NCBI GenBank assembly: GCA_900769945.1
Contig: CAAGIO010000023.1
Location: 93,682-157,681, forward strand
Direction: 5' to 3'
Source of the DNA: Bacteroidales bacterium
GTDB lineage: Bacteria; Bacteroidota; Bacteroidia; Bacteroidales; F082
Length of the DNA stretch: 64,000 nt
A program made the translations under genes and the position numbers. The notes beneath the pieces were generated by a model. The model saw nothing but the letters and a program-made list of their open reading frames with translations, was not told the DNA's origin and ran no database searches. Below, in pieces: positions 8,683 to 17,231 of the stretch (position 1 is the stretch's first letter; each line of letters opens with the position of its first letter).

Positions 8683-9479
8683 ATAATGCTTTTCAGAGAG
8701 TAAGGAATTATTTTCACGAATGCCGGGCCGTAGATATTTTGGAACGAAGGCTGACGTAGTTTGCGTTTATTGAACATTGCCTTCAGAGCTTTTTTCACGA
8801 GCCATTGTGGTGAATGAATGATACCTGTGGCGAGACCTATTTTCATGAGGCGCGGGTTGAGGTTATAGAGAGGTGTGGCGATGGCGGCGGGGCATACCAC
8901 TGTTGCGCCCACGTTGTAGTATTTCATCTCGAAATGCAGTGCCACGGTGAAGTTCCTGATATACGCTTTTGTGGCGGAATAGAGGGTGATGCCGGGAAAC
9001 GGGATACGTGCCGCCATGGAAGAGATGTTCAGGATATAGCCGAAGCGTCTGTTTTTCATCTCGTCGCCGAACAGCCTGCAAAGGCGTGTGAGTGTCATGA
9101 CGTGGAGGCTTAGCATCGTCTCCATCTTTTGGTCGTGCGCCTTATCGAGTTCATGGAAGAAAAACATTCCAGCGTTATTGATAAGGATGTCGATTATCAA
9201 GCCGTTGCAGGCGCAGTAGTCGAACAGAGACTGTGCGGCGTTATCGAGGGCGAGGTCTTGGTACAGAGGCAGCACTTTCACTCCAAAATCTGCCGACAAG
9301 CGGGAGGCTGTCTCTATTATCTCCTTCTCCTGATTGCTGACTATCAGCAGGTCGCATCCGGCTTTTGCGAGGACCTGCGCATACATCAGTCCCATCCCGG
9401 AACTTGCGCCTGTGACGAGAGCCATGATTGGCCGTCCTTGTTGGAGTTTCAGCTGTGCTACTTTTCTATTAAAATCCAT
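8664..9479 (-). CDS. Short-chain dehydrogenase/reductase (DltE/YdfG-type)
   Basis: A second SDR of 271 residues. The cofactor loop TGASSGMG is at 23-30, NNAG at 101-104, and the active-site residues are Ser153, Tyr167 and Lys171 in YSATK. The C-terminal third is hydrophobic and basic and may sit near a membrane, as in 3-ketosphinganine reductase-like SDRs. It shares TAATG with the upstream flavin oxidoreductase (1-nt overlap) and overlaps the downstream SDR by 19 nt. It differs clearly in sequence from its neighbour, so it is not a recent duplicate. The substrate is unknown. Confidence 0.85.
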   Translation of the reverse strand: MDFNRKVAQLKLQQGRPIMALVTGASSGMGLMYAQVLAKAGCDLLIVSNQEKEIIETASRLSADFGVKVLPLYQDLALDNAAQSLFDYCACNGLIIDILINNAGMFFFHELDKAHDQKMETMLSLHVMTLTRLCRLFGDEMKNRRFGYILNISSMAARIPFPGITLYSATKAYIRNFTVALHFEMKYYNVGATVVCPAAIATPLYNLNPRLMKIGLATGIIHSPQWLVKKALKAMFNKRKLRQPSFQNIYGPAFVKIIPYSLKSIIWKKLR

Positions 9480-10723
9480 TATTTTTCACACCTCCATTTC
9501 TTTTCGAGGTCATCTACTTCATTTTGAATACGTTGAGGCATATCTTTCACGCAATGATGGCATATCATAGGTTCTGAGTACATCCTTGCGATGCAGTAGT
9601 TTGAGTGTCCGCAAGGGCTTTTCTCCACCAATCCATGATGAAGTTTGTTGACGAAGTCGGTATCGTTAAGCAGAGCGCGAGCCATCTGGAAAGCCACGAA
9701 GCCGTTGTCGAGCACCCTTTCCATATCTTTTTTATCCACCATGCCGCCGACATAAATAAGAGGCATTTTCAGTTCATTTCTGAAGCGCATGGCGGTATCG
9801 AGGAAGTAAGCGTCATGATAGGGCACTGAAGGCATCATCAGTTTTCCCACGGCAGAAACGCCCATTTTTAGCCACCACATTGATTTCCAAGGCATATAAT
9901 GAGCCAAAGTCTTTATTGGCATAGAGCCAGCCATCACCGACATAGGGGCTTTGCTGACGAAGCCTGCTGACAGCACGAGGGCATGGACGCCAAGGCTCTC
10001 TATTTCTTTTGCCACGGTGAGGCATTCTTCAACGCTGAGGCCTCCCTTCATGCCGTCGAACATGTTTGTTTTCACTATGACAGCGATGTCATCGGCGGCG
10101 GCTTCCATGACGGCGGTGAGCACGAGGCGCATGAAACGCATCCTGTTCTCGATGTCGCCGCCCCATCTGTCACGTCTATGGTTTGTCTTTGGTGAAAGGA
10201 ACTGGCTTATCAGGTATCCGTGTCCGCAATGAATCTCTACACAGTCGAAGCCTGCTTCACGCGCCAGCATCACAGCGTTACGGAAGTCTTCGACTACCGC
10301 CAAGATCTCCTGTTCCGTCATCTTATGGACGAGGGTATAGGCGTATAGGTTTATACCGCGGGAAGCACCCATAGGCATACGTCCGCTGGTGCTTCGGTGT
10401 GTCATATTACCGCAGTGTCCGAGTTGTATCGACGCCTTGGCCCCTTCGGCATGTATGGCGTCGGTGAGTGACTTCAGGTCAGGGACGTTTTCCTCGCACA
10501 TCAGCAGCTGGGCATCGAAAGAGAGCCCGCTCCTGCTTACTGCGGCATACGCCACCGTCGTCATGCCCACGCCACCGCGCGCCACCGCTGTGTGATAGTC
10601 TAACAGCTCCTTCGACACCTTGTTCCCGAAAGCCATGTTCTCGAAGGCCGCCGACCGTATCGTCCTGTTCCTAAGCTCCACAGGACCAATCTTACATGGC
10701 GTAAAAATTGTTGATTCAATCAT
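9479..10723 (-). CDS. NADH:flavin oxidoreductase, old yellow enzyme family
   Basis: A 414-residue FMN-dependent ene-reductase-type protein. It starts FTPCKIGPVELRNRTIRSAAFE, the family's first FMN-binding strand. QLGHCGNMTH and DCVEIHCGHGYLISQFLSP contain the His residues that bind substrate or FMN phosphate. The C-terminus holds a cysteine motif, CGHSNYC then C-x2-C (ICHHC). In the iron-sulfur relatives (dienoyl-CoA reductase type) the first part is C-x2-C-N-x-C, and here one Cys is Ser. The separate C-terminal FAD/NAD domain of those enzymes is absent. Coupling to two SDR genes suggests a short reductive pathway for an unsaturated carbonyl or steroid-like compound; that is inference. Confidence 0.85.
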   Translation of the reverse strand: MIESTIFTPCKIGPVELRNRTIRSAAFENMAFGNKVSKELLDYHTAVARGGVGMTTVAYAAVSRSGLSFDAQLLMCEENVPDLKSLTDAIHAEGAKASIQLGHCGNMTHRSTSGRMPMGASRGINLYAYTLVHKMTEQEILAVVEDFRNAVMLAREAGFDCVEIHCGHGYLISQFLSPKTNHRRDRWGGDIENRMRFMRLVLTAVMEAAADDIAVIVKTNMFDGMKGGLSVEECLTVAKEIESLGVHALVLSAGFVSKAPMSVMAGSMPIKTLAHYMPWKSMWWLKMGVSAVGKLMMPSVPYHDAYFLDTAMRFRNELKMPLIYVGGMVDKKDMERVLDNGFVAFQMARALLNDTDFVNKLHHGLVEKSPCGHSNYCIARMYSEPMICHHCVKDMPQRIQNEVDDLEKKWRCEK

Positions 10724-10729
10724 AACATC

Positions 10730-12559
10730 TTAATTAAACGACTGAAGGTCAGTAAGTCTTTTATATACTCCGCCTCTTGCCACGAGCTCATCATGCTTGC
10801 CGCGCTCCACTATCCTGCCTTTGGCGAGGACTATTATCTCGTCGGCGTTACGTATCGTTGACAGCCGGTGAGCGACGACGATAGAAGTGCGGTTTGTCAT
10901 GACTTTAGAGAGAGCCTCTTGTACAAGGCGTTCCGATTCGGTATCGAGAGACGATGTTGCTTCATCGAGGATGAGGATTGGCGGGTTTTTGAGGACGGCG
11001 CGTGCGATGCTGATACGCTGTCGTTGTCCGCCAGAGAGGTTCATTCCGCGGTCGCCGATGATGGTGTCGTATCCATTTTCGAGCGACATGATGAAGTCGT
11101 GGGCATTAGCTATCTTCGCTGCCTCGATGACCGACTCTTTAGAGTAGTGTTCCATGCCGAAAGCGATGTTATTAAACACGGTGTCATTAAACAATATGCT
11201 TTCCTGTGACACTATGCCGAACAACGCCCTGAGGTCGAAGATGCTGAGGTCGCGCACATCGTGTCCGTCAACCTTGATACTTCCGGAGCACACGTCGTAG
11301 AAGCGTGGGAGAAGGTCAACCATGGTGGATTTTCCTCCTCCGCTCTCACCCACCAAGGCAATCATCTTACCTTTAGGCACCGTCATATTAATATTGTCAA
11401 GCACTTCAGTCTCATTATAGCTGAATCCCACATTCTCATACACGACAGAGTCCTTGAACTCCTTGATTGGCAGCGCATTATCTTTCTCTACTATCACCTC
11501 TTCTGCATCGAGAATCTCGAAGATACGGTCAGCGGAGGCGAGGCCTTTATGCAAGCAGTAGAATCCTTGGGAGAACGACTTTGCCGGAGAGATAATCTGG
11601 GAGAACACCACTATATAGGCGATGAAGTTTGCGGCCGTTATTGCTGATGTCCCGTCAAGGATAAGGGTGGAGCCGAACCACAGCACTATAGATATTATTA
11701 TTGAGGAGAGGAACTCGCTCATCGGGGAGCTGAGGTCTCTTTTCCTGTTGACATGCTTTATCACCCGTGTATATTTCTCATTCTCCTCGTCAAACTTCTC
11801 CGAGGAGTAGTTGATAGCGTTGAAGGCCTTTATTATCCTCAGTCCGCCTATTGTCTCCTCTATTGTGGCGAGCATGCCCGCGAACCTGTTCTGTCCGTCG
11901 CGCGAGTCTTTCTTCAGTGACTTTCCTATATTTCCGATAATGAATCCTGCTATAGGCAGAAGCACGAGCACGAACAACGTCAGCTTCCAACTCACGCCCA
12001 CCATGTAGGCGAAGTACGCCAAGATAGTGAGGGGCGACTTGATAAACACATCGAGATAGCTGATTATCGAGACCTCTATCTCCTGAATGTCGGTGGTGAT
12101 ACGAGCCATGACATCGCCTTTTTTATGTCTGCTATAGAAAGACAGAGGGAGTACCATTATCTTCTTATAGAGGTCAGAGCGGAGGTCCTTGATAGTGTCG
12201 GCGCGCACTCCCACCATGAAATACAGGGCGAGATATGTTGTAAGGTTTCTCATAAAGAACGCGAGAACCAGCAGCAAACAGATGAAAATCAATGCGGTAG
12301 CCTGTCCTTTTGTCACTATGATATAACTAATGAGGTAATCAAGCATAGCGAGGAGCGAGTCTGTATCGAGGGCGAAGTCAGGTTTCACAAGGGTGAGGTT
12401 CTCAGGATTGAACAGCAGGTTCAGGAACGGGACAATCATGGAGAACGACACGAGGGAGAACACTATGGCGAGCAGGTTAAACACAATGTTCAGAAGCACG
12501 CCGACCCAGTAGGGCTTGACGTAATTCAATATCCTTCCGAAGTTCTTATTTTTCTTCAT
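10730..12559 (-). CDS. ABC exporter, MsbA-like (fused permease-ATPase)
   Basis: A half-transporter of 609 residues. About six membrane segments lie in residues 15-330, then an ATPase domain with Walker A GESGGGKST (404-412), signature LSGGQ (508-512), Walker B ILILDE (528-533) and the switch His in VVAHRLST. The layout is that of lipid and lipid A flippases of the inner membrane. I choose ATG 12559 rather than the in-frame GTG at 12568, because the ATG lies past the purB stop. The gene sits 6 bp before the flavin enzyme gene. Cargo could be lipid A precursor or another lipid; a drug or peptide role cannot be excluded. Confidence 0.9.
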   Translation of the reverse strand: MKKNKNFGRILNYVKPYWVGVLLNIVFNLLAIVFSLVSFSMIVPFLNLLFNPENLTLVKPDFALDTDSLLAMLDYLISYIIVTKGQATALIFICLLLVLAFFMRNLTTYLALYFMVGVRADTIKDLRSDLYKKIMVLPLSFYSRHKKGDVMARITTDIQEIEVSIISYLDVFIKSPLTILAYFAYMVGVSWKLTLFVLVLLPIAGFIIGNIGKSLKKDSRDGQNRFAGMLATIEETIGGLRIIKAFNAINYSSEKFDEENEKYTRVIKHVNRKRDLSSPMSEFLSSIIISIVLWFGSTLILDGTSAITAANFIAYIVVFSQIISPAKSFSQGFYCLHKGLASADRIFEILDAEEVIVEKDNALPIKEFKDSVVYENVGFSYNETEVLDNINMTVPKGKMIALVGESGGGKSTMVDLLPRFYDVCSGSIKVDGHDVRDLSIFDLRALFGIVSQESILFNDTVFNNIAFGMEHYSKESVIEAAKIANAHDFIMSLENGYDTIIGDRGMNLSGGQRQRISIARAVLKNPPILILDEATSSLDTESERLVQEALSKVMTNRTSIVVAHRLSTIRNADEIIVLAKGRIVERGKHDELVARGGVYKRLTDLQSFN

Positions 12560-12569
12560 ATCCGGCACC

Positions 12570-13916
12570 TTAATAGTTATAGCCCGTGTAGTTCTCCGGT
12601 GTTATCTTGTGCATCTCTTCTTTAACGTTTTCATCTACAGGCAGTTGGTCAATAAAGGAGTCGATAGACTGTTTGGTGACCTTCTCGTTGGTGCGTGTTA
12701 GTCCTTTAAGCAGTTCATACGCGCCTTCCACCTGTTCGCGGCGCAAGATAGTCTGGATAGCCTCAGCCACCACGGCGTAGTTGTTCATGAGGTCGTCATG
12801 GAGTTTCGTCTCGTTGAGGATAAGTTTGTCGAGGCCTTTCATCAGTGAGCTTACGGCAATCAAGGTATGAGCAATAGGCACTCCGATGTTGCGTGTCACT
12901 GTCGAGTCGGTGAGGTCGCGTTGCAGGCGGCTGACAGGCAGCTTACGGCTGAGGTGTTCGAGCAGTGCGTTTGCCATTCCGAGGTTACCTTCGGCGTTCT
13001 CGAAGTCTATAGGGTTTACTTTATGCGGCATAGCAGATGAGCCCACCTCGCCGGCTTTGATTTTCTGTTTGAAGTAATCCATTGAGATATAGAGCCAGAT
13101 GTCGCGTGAGAGGTCGATGAGTATGGTGTTGACACGTTTGAGGGCGTCGAAATATTCCGCCATGATGTCATAATGTTCTATCTGCGTCGTTGTTGCTTGG
13201 CGTCTCATGCCGAGGCTTCTGATGAACTTCTTGGCGAAATCCTGCCAGTCTATCTCCGGGTATGCCACTTTATGAGCGTTCATATTGCCTGTCGCGCCTC
13301 CGAACTTGGCGGTGAAGGGGACATTATCGAGAGAGGCGAGCTGGTCGTATAGTCTCTCCACGAAGACAAAGATCTCTTTTCCGAGGTGCGTAGGGCTGGC
13401 GGGCTGGCCGTGCGTATGCGCAAGCATCGGGACATCACGCCATTCTGTAGCGAGCTGGTTAATCTTCGCCGTCAGCGAGGCGAATGCCGGACGCAGCACA
13501 TCTCTGTTTGCCGTCATGATGGTGTAAGGCACCGCACTATTATTAATATCCTGAGAGGTAAGCCCGAAATGTATAAACTCCTTATATTCAGACAGATGTA
13601 AAGCATCAAAACGACGTTTAAGGAAATATTCCACCGCCTTCACGTCATGATTCGTAGTCTTCTCTATCTCCTTTATCTCAAGCGCATCTTCCACTTTGAA
13701 GCCAGACACTATCATACGAAGCTTGCGGAAATCGCTCGTCTTGAAAGTAGATAGCTGTGGCAAAGGGATTCGGCACAACGCAATAAAATACTCCACCTCC
13801 ACCATGACCCTGGCGCGGATTAGGGCATATTCTGAAAAATATTCATCAAGTTTCTCAACTTTTTTGCGGTAGCGGCCATCAACAGGAGAGATGGCTGTTA
13901 ATTCTGATATAAGCAT
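12570..13916 (-). CDS. purB: Adenylosuccinate lyase
   Basis: PurB splits adenylosuccinate to AMP and SAICAR to AICAR, releasing fumarate, in purine synthesis. The 448 residues fit the long E. coli-like branch. The superfamily signature SSAMPHKVNP is at 293-302 on the mobile loop with the catalytic serine. The His site is AHTHGQPA (166-173), and TSQDINN at 120-126 binds substrate. It is first in the leftward run with the ABC exporter, which starts 10 bp downstream. A -7 element lies at 14005-14012, giving a leader of about 80 bases. Confidence 0.96.
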   Translation of the reverse strand: MLISELTAISPVDGRYRKKVEKLDEYFSEYALIRARVMVEVEYFIALCRIPLPQLSTFKTSDFRKLRMIVSGFKVEDALEIKEIEKTTNHDVKAVEYFLKRRFDALHLSEYKEFIHFGLTSQDINNSAVPYTIMTANRDVLRPAFASLTAKINQLATEWRDVPMLAHTHGQPASPTHLGKEIFVFVERLYDQLASLDNVPFTAKFGGATGNMNAHKVAYPEIDWQDFAKKFIRSLGMRRQATTTQIEHYDIMAEYFDALKRVNTILIDLSRDIWLYISMDYFKQKIKAGEVGSSAMPHKVNPIDFENAEGNLGMANALLEHLSRKLPVSRLQRDLTDSTVTRNIGVPIAHTLIAVSSLMKGLDKLILNETKLHDDLMNNYAVVAEAIQTILRREQVEGAYELLKGLTRTNEKVTKQSIDSFIDQLPVDENVKEEMHKITPENYTGYNY

Positions 13917-14004
13917 ATTATTTATGTATTACAATTGGTTATGGTCTTAAAAAACTTCCGGATTTATCATCCATCATATCTTTTAAAACCGCAAATTATT
14001 CCTG

Positions 14005-14012
14005 CAAAAATA
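14005..14012 (-). promoter_or_regulatory. -7 element of the purB transcript
   Basis: Leftward TATTTTTG fits TAnnTTTG and lies 89 bp upstream of the purB start. It is the best promoter candidate in the gap between purB and the orphan gene at 14083. Confidence 0.45.
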
Positions 14013-14082
14013 ATAATAAATTAATATTCGTGTGAAAGATTTAAAAATAAAATCTCTCTTCCCTCCCCACGACATCAGGGTT

Positions 14083-14535
14083 TCAGACAACATTACACAC
14101 ATTATATAAAAATGATGCCTTGTCAAGCGACAGTCCGAGTAGCGCTCCATCAACATCAGCCTTACTGACAGGTATTTTCTTTGAGAAAAGCTGTTTCTTG
14201 ACACTATTCCTGCCGCTAAAATACAGGAAGCCATGGGCGTCAATGCCGAGCATGATAATCCTTTTACGAAGGAGACCTTTTGCTACGACGAGGCAACTGT
14301 CGTTTGTCTTCGCGACAACACGCCCACAGAACGAGCTGATTTTTTTACGGTTAAAGACATCGAACGAGACAAGGGTCATCTCGATAACGCTATTGTTCTT
14401 CAATGAGATGAAAACAAAAGAATCAATTATCTTGATAAAGGAGCAGCCTTTATGGCGGGCTATGCCGTACCATTTCCCCGTGATGGCACCATCAAAAGAC
14501 GGCTCAACACGATTATTAGAATAATCTGTTAGCAT
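14083..14535 (-). CDS. Hypothetical protein, 150 residues
   Basis: I do not recognise a family. The frame codes for a mixed alpha/beta, basic, soluble protein with several hydrophobic beta-like strands (FVFISL, IEMTLVSFDVF, SCLVVAKGLL, RIIMLGIDAHGFLYF) and no signal peptide or membrane helix. The ATG at 14535 follows an A/T-rich gap. A rightward ORF of 134 residues runs antisense over most of it; the leftward frame has the more protein-like composition, so I prefer it. It stands alone between purB and the divergent lpdA. It could be a narrowly distributed gene, or a non-coding stretch with a chance ORF. Confidence 0.45.
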   Translation of the reverse strand: MLTDYSNNRVEPSFDGAITGKWYGIARHKGCSFIKIIDSFVFISLKNNSVIEMTLVSFDVFNRKKISSFCGRVVAKTNDSCLVVAKGLLRKRIIMLGIDAHGFLYFSGRNSVKKQLFSKKIPVSKADVDGALLGLSLDKASFLYNVCNVV

Positions 14536-14642
14536 TTAAAAAAAATTTAGTGAGACAAAAGAAAAACAGAATCCTTAAGGACAATATTAACATGAAGAAA
14601 TAAACTTCACTAACAATGTTGCAAACATAAACAATTTTTTTG

Positions 14643-14650
14643 TATTTTCG
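14643..14650 (+). promoter_or_regulatory. -7-like element before lpdA
   Basis: TATTTTCG differs from TAnnTTTG at one base and lies 58 bp upstream of the lpdA ATG, inside an AT-rich region free of other signals. Confidence 0.35.
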
Positions 14651-14708
14651 CACAATTGAAAAAAAGATTTTTAGTTAAAAAATATTAACACATAAACTAT
14701 TGATTATC

Positions 14709-16100
14709 ATGAGATACGATGTAATAGTCATTGGCAGCGGTCCTGGCGGATACGTTGCAGCAATCAGGGCTTCACAACTTGGGAAGAAGGTAGCTGTTGT
14801 AGAAAAGTCGGAAATAGGCGGCACATGCCTCAACTGGGGCTGTATTCCCACAAAGGCATTGTTAAAGAGTGCGTCAGTATATACTTATATGAGGCATTCC
14901 GAGAACTACGGCATCAAGCTTGAAGGCTCCATCAATCCTGACATGGAGGCCATAGTGGCACGCAGCCGTGGCGTCGCTGAAGGAATGAGCAAGGGCGTTC
15001 AGTATTTATTCAAGAAGAACAATATCGAGCTCATCTCCGGATTAGGCTCAATTACAAGCGAGAAGAAGGTGAAGGTTGTTGATTCTGAAGGCAATAGCAG
15101 CGAATACGAGGCAGAAAGCATCATTCTTGCTACAGGTTCGAGAGTACGCCAGCTGCCGGCATTGCCAATCGACGGGAAGAGGATAATAAGCTATCGCGAG
15201 GCTCTTGTCCTTGACAAGCTCCCGGAGACCATGGTTGTCGTCGGCTCCGGCGCGATAGGCTCCGAGTTCGCGTTCTTCTTCACCTCCATGGGCGTGAAAG
15301 TCACCCTCGTGGAGTTCATGCCAAACATTCTCCCTGTCGAGGACGAAGAGGTCTCAAAACAGGTTGAGCGTTGCTTCAAGAAGCTCAAGATGACGGTGAT
15401 GACCGACTCGTCAGTGACAAACGTTGACACCACAGGCGACAAGTGCGTATGCACCATCAGCACAAAGAAAGGCGAGAAAGTGGTGGAGGCCGACATAGTG
15501 TTATCAGCCGTCGGCGTGCAGACAAACATTGAGAACCTCGGTCTTGAGGAGTTAGGCATCGCCACAGAGAGAGGCAAGGTCATCGTTGACGATTATTACA
15601 GGACAAATGTAGAGGGCGTCTATGCGATAGGCGACATCGTACACGGTCCTTCACTTGCGCACAAGGCCTCACACGAAGCCATCATTTGCGTGGAGAAGAT
15701 TTGCGGCTTAGAGCCTGAGCTCTTGAACTACAACAACATACCGGGTTGCACCTATATCACGCCAGAGGTAGCCTCTGTTGGACTTAGCGAGGCGAAGGCC
15801 ATTGCATCCGGATACGAGGTGAAGGTAGGCAAGTTCCCGTTCACCGCTTCAGGAAAGGCTTCAGCATCAGGCAACAAGGACGGATTCATCAAGGTGGTGT
15901 TCGACGCCAAGGACGGCAAGTGGCTCGGCTGCCACATGGTTGGAGAGAACGTCACGGAGATGGTGGCGGCAGCGGTGCTCGCACGCAACCTCGGTGCCAC
16001 AGGAAGAGACATCATCGACAACATCTTCCCGCACCCGACAATGTCGGAGGCCATCATGGAGGCAGCGGCGGCAGCATACGGCGAAGTCGTACACCTTTAA
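14709..16100 (+). CDS. lpdA: Dihydrolipoyl dehydrogenase (E3)
   Basis: E3 reoxidises dihydrolipoamide with NAD+ in 2-oxoacid dehydrogenase complexes or the glycine cleavage system. The 463-residue protein from ATG 14709 has the FAD-binding GSGPGGYVAA near residues 9-18 and the redox disulfide GGTCLNWGC (C40, C45). The NAD-binding VVVGSGAIGSEFA lies near 175, and the C-terminal catalytic pair is H442/E447 in HPTMSE. An in-frame TTG at 14700 would add three residues and is less likely. No E1 or E2 genes lie next to it, so the complex it serves cannot be told. Confidence 0.95.
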   Translation: MRYDVIVIGSGPGGYVAAIRASQLGKKVAVVEKSEIGGTCLNWGCIPTKALLKSASVYTYMRHSENYGIKLEGSINPDMEAIVARSRGVAEGMSKGVQYLFKKNNIELISGLGSITSEKKVKVVDSEGNSSEYEAESIILATGSRVRQLPALPIDGKRIISYREALVLDKLPETMVVVGSGAIGSEFAFFFTSMGVKVTLVEFMPNILPVEDEEVSKQVERCFKKLKMTVMTDSSVTNVDTTGDKCVCTISTKKGEKVVEADIVLSAVGVQTNIENLGLEELGIATERGKVIVDDYYRTNVEGVYAIGDIVHGPSLAHKASHEAIICVEKICGLEPELLNYNNIPGCTYITPEVASVGLSEAKAIASGYEVKVGKFPFTASGKASASGNKDGFIKVVFDAKDGKWLGCHMVGENVTEMVAAAVLARNLGATGRDIIDNIFPHPTMSEAIMEAAAAAYGEVVHL

Positions 16101-16131
16101 TATATTAACTATTATCATAAAAAAAACTCTT

Positions 16132-16163
16132 AGTCACGCCCCTCGCGCGCGAGGGGCGTGACT
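16132..16163. repeat. 32-bp perfect palindrome between lpdA and the transglycosylase gene
   Basis: The two 16-base arms 16132-16147 and 16148-16163 are exact reverse complements with no spacer and a GC-rich core (CCCCTCGCGCGCGAGGGG). On the leftward strand it is followed by a T-run (the + strand has eight A just before it); rightward there is none. It ends 15 bp before the next gene's ATG, so it may end lpdA messages or affect translation of the next gene. Confidence 0.8.
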
Positions 16164-16178
16164 AACCTCATATTGATA

Positions 16179-17231
16179 ATGAAAAAACATAAAGAACTTT
16201 TCCTCCTAATCTTCATATCATCAACGGCAGTATTAGCCATTCTCGCCATAATATTAAGCATCTGCGCCATCAAGACTGCAAAGAAACGCCCCGTCTCCCT
16301 CGAACAGATAGCGTTGAAAAGCAACGATATAGAGTTCACCGACGACCTCACCTTCGCAGGTGAGGTGGTGCCAATGGAGATGTTTAATATCAGAGAACGC
16401 TACGAACGCGAGCTGCTCTCCAACTGCTACTTCCACAGCAACACCATGCTCCTCATCAAACGCTCCAAACGATGGTTCCCCGTCATTGAGCCTATACTCG
16501 AACGCTATGGCGTGCCCGACGACTTCAAATACCTCTGCGTCATAGAGAGCACCCTCACAAACGCCGTGTCCCCGGCCGGAGCAGTGGGATTCTGGCAATT
16601 CCTCAAATCCACCGCCACCGACTTCGGACTCAAGGTCAACGACGAGGTGGATATGAGGTATAACGTGGAGCTGGAGACTGAAGCCGCATGCCGCTACTTC
16701 CTGAAAGCATACAAGAGATTCAACAACTGGACTCTCGCCGCCGCCTCGTTCAACGCCGGCACTAACCGTATCGACAAGTTCTTGCGCGAACAGAAAGTCA
16801 AATCCTACTATGACCTGCTCCTTCCTGAAGAGACAGAACGATACATCTTCAGAATCCTCGCCGTCAAAACAATATTCGAGAACCCAGAAAAACACGGCAT
16901 TTACATTAGCAAAGACCTTGAATATCAACCTTTCAAATATAAAACCGTCATAGTGAACGAAAGCATCAGAGACTTCGCCGACTTCGCTATCGAAAACGGT
17001 ATCACATATAAGCTCCTGAAGACCTTCAACCCTTGGCTGCGCTCAAAATCCCTGAAAGTGAAAAAAGGCGAGGTCTATGAGATAAAGATCCCCGTCAAGC
17101 CTTTCAACATCACGGCAGAATACGCCCTCGAAGCCATGGGAGCCAAAGACTTCTTGGAGATGGAAGAGCCTGAACAAACCACCGAGGCCATTGAGAATGA
17201 AGATATTAACACGGATAACAGAGATGAATAA
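16179..17231 (+). CDS. Membrane-anchored lytic transglycosylase (MltD/Slt-like)
   Basis: A murein hydrolase that cleaves MurNAc-GlcNAc bonds to 1,6-anhydro ends in the periplasm. From ATG 16179 it has 350 residues; an in-frame GTG at 16158 lies inside the palindrome and is unlikely. A membrane anchor covers about 8-32. The SLT domain follows, with the catalytic Glu123 in VIES, then SPAGAVGFWQF (131-141) and the AAASFNAGTNRID motif near 190. The C-terminal region 250-320 resembles a degenerate LysM-type segment (VKKGEVYEIKIPV). Its stop overlaps the uvrA start by 8 nt, which suggests cotranscription. Confidence 0.9.
   Translation: MKKHKELFLLIFISSTAVLAILAIILSICAIKTAKKRPVSLEQIALKSNDIEFTDDLTFAGEVVPMEMFNIRERYERELLSNCYFHSNTMLLIKRSKRWFPVIEPILERYGVPDDFKYLCVIESTLTNAVSPAGAVGFWQFLKSTATDFGLKVNDEVDMRYNVELETEAACRYFLKAYKRFNNWTLAAASFNAGTNRIDKFLREQKVKSYYDLLLPEETERYIFRILAVKTIFENPEKHGIYISKDLEYQPFKYKTVIVNESIRDFADFAIENGITYKLLKTFNPWLRSKSLKVKKGEVYEIKIPVKPFNITAEYALEAMGAKDFLEMEEPEQTTEAIENEDINTDNRDE

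Noticed and set aside
14120..14524. A 134-residue rightward ORF
   Set aside because: It is antisense to the 14083-14535 gene and rich in Ser/Thr/Pro and Arg, typical of a shadow frame.
14700..14708. TTG start for lpdA three codons upstream
   Set aside because: The ATG at 14709 starts directly with the family's RYDVIVIG opening; the TTG gives only three extra residues.
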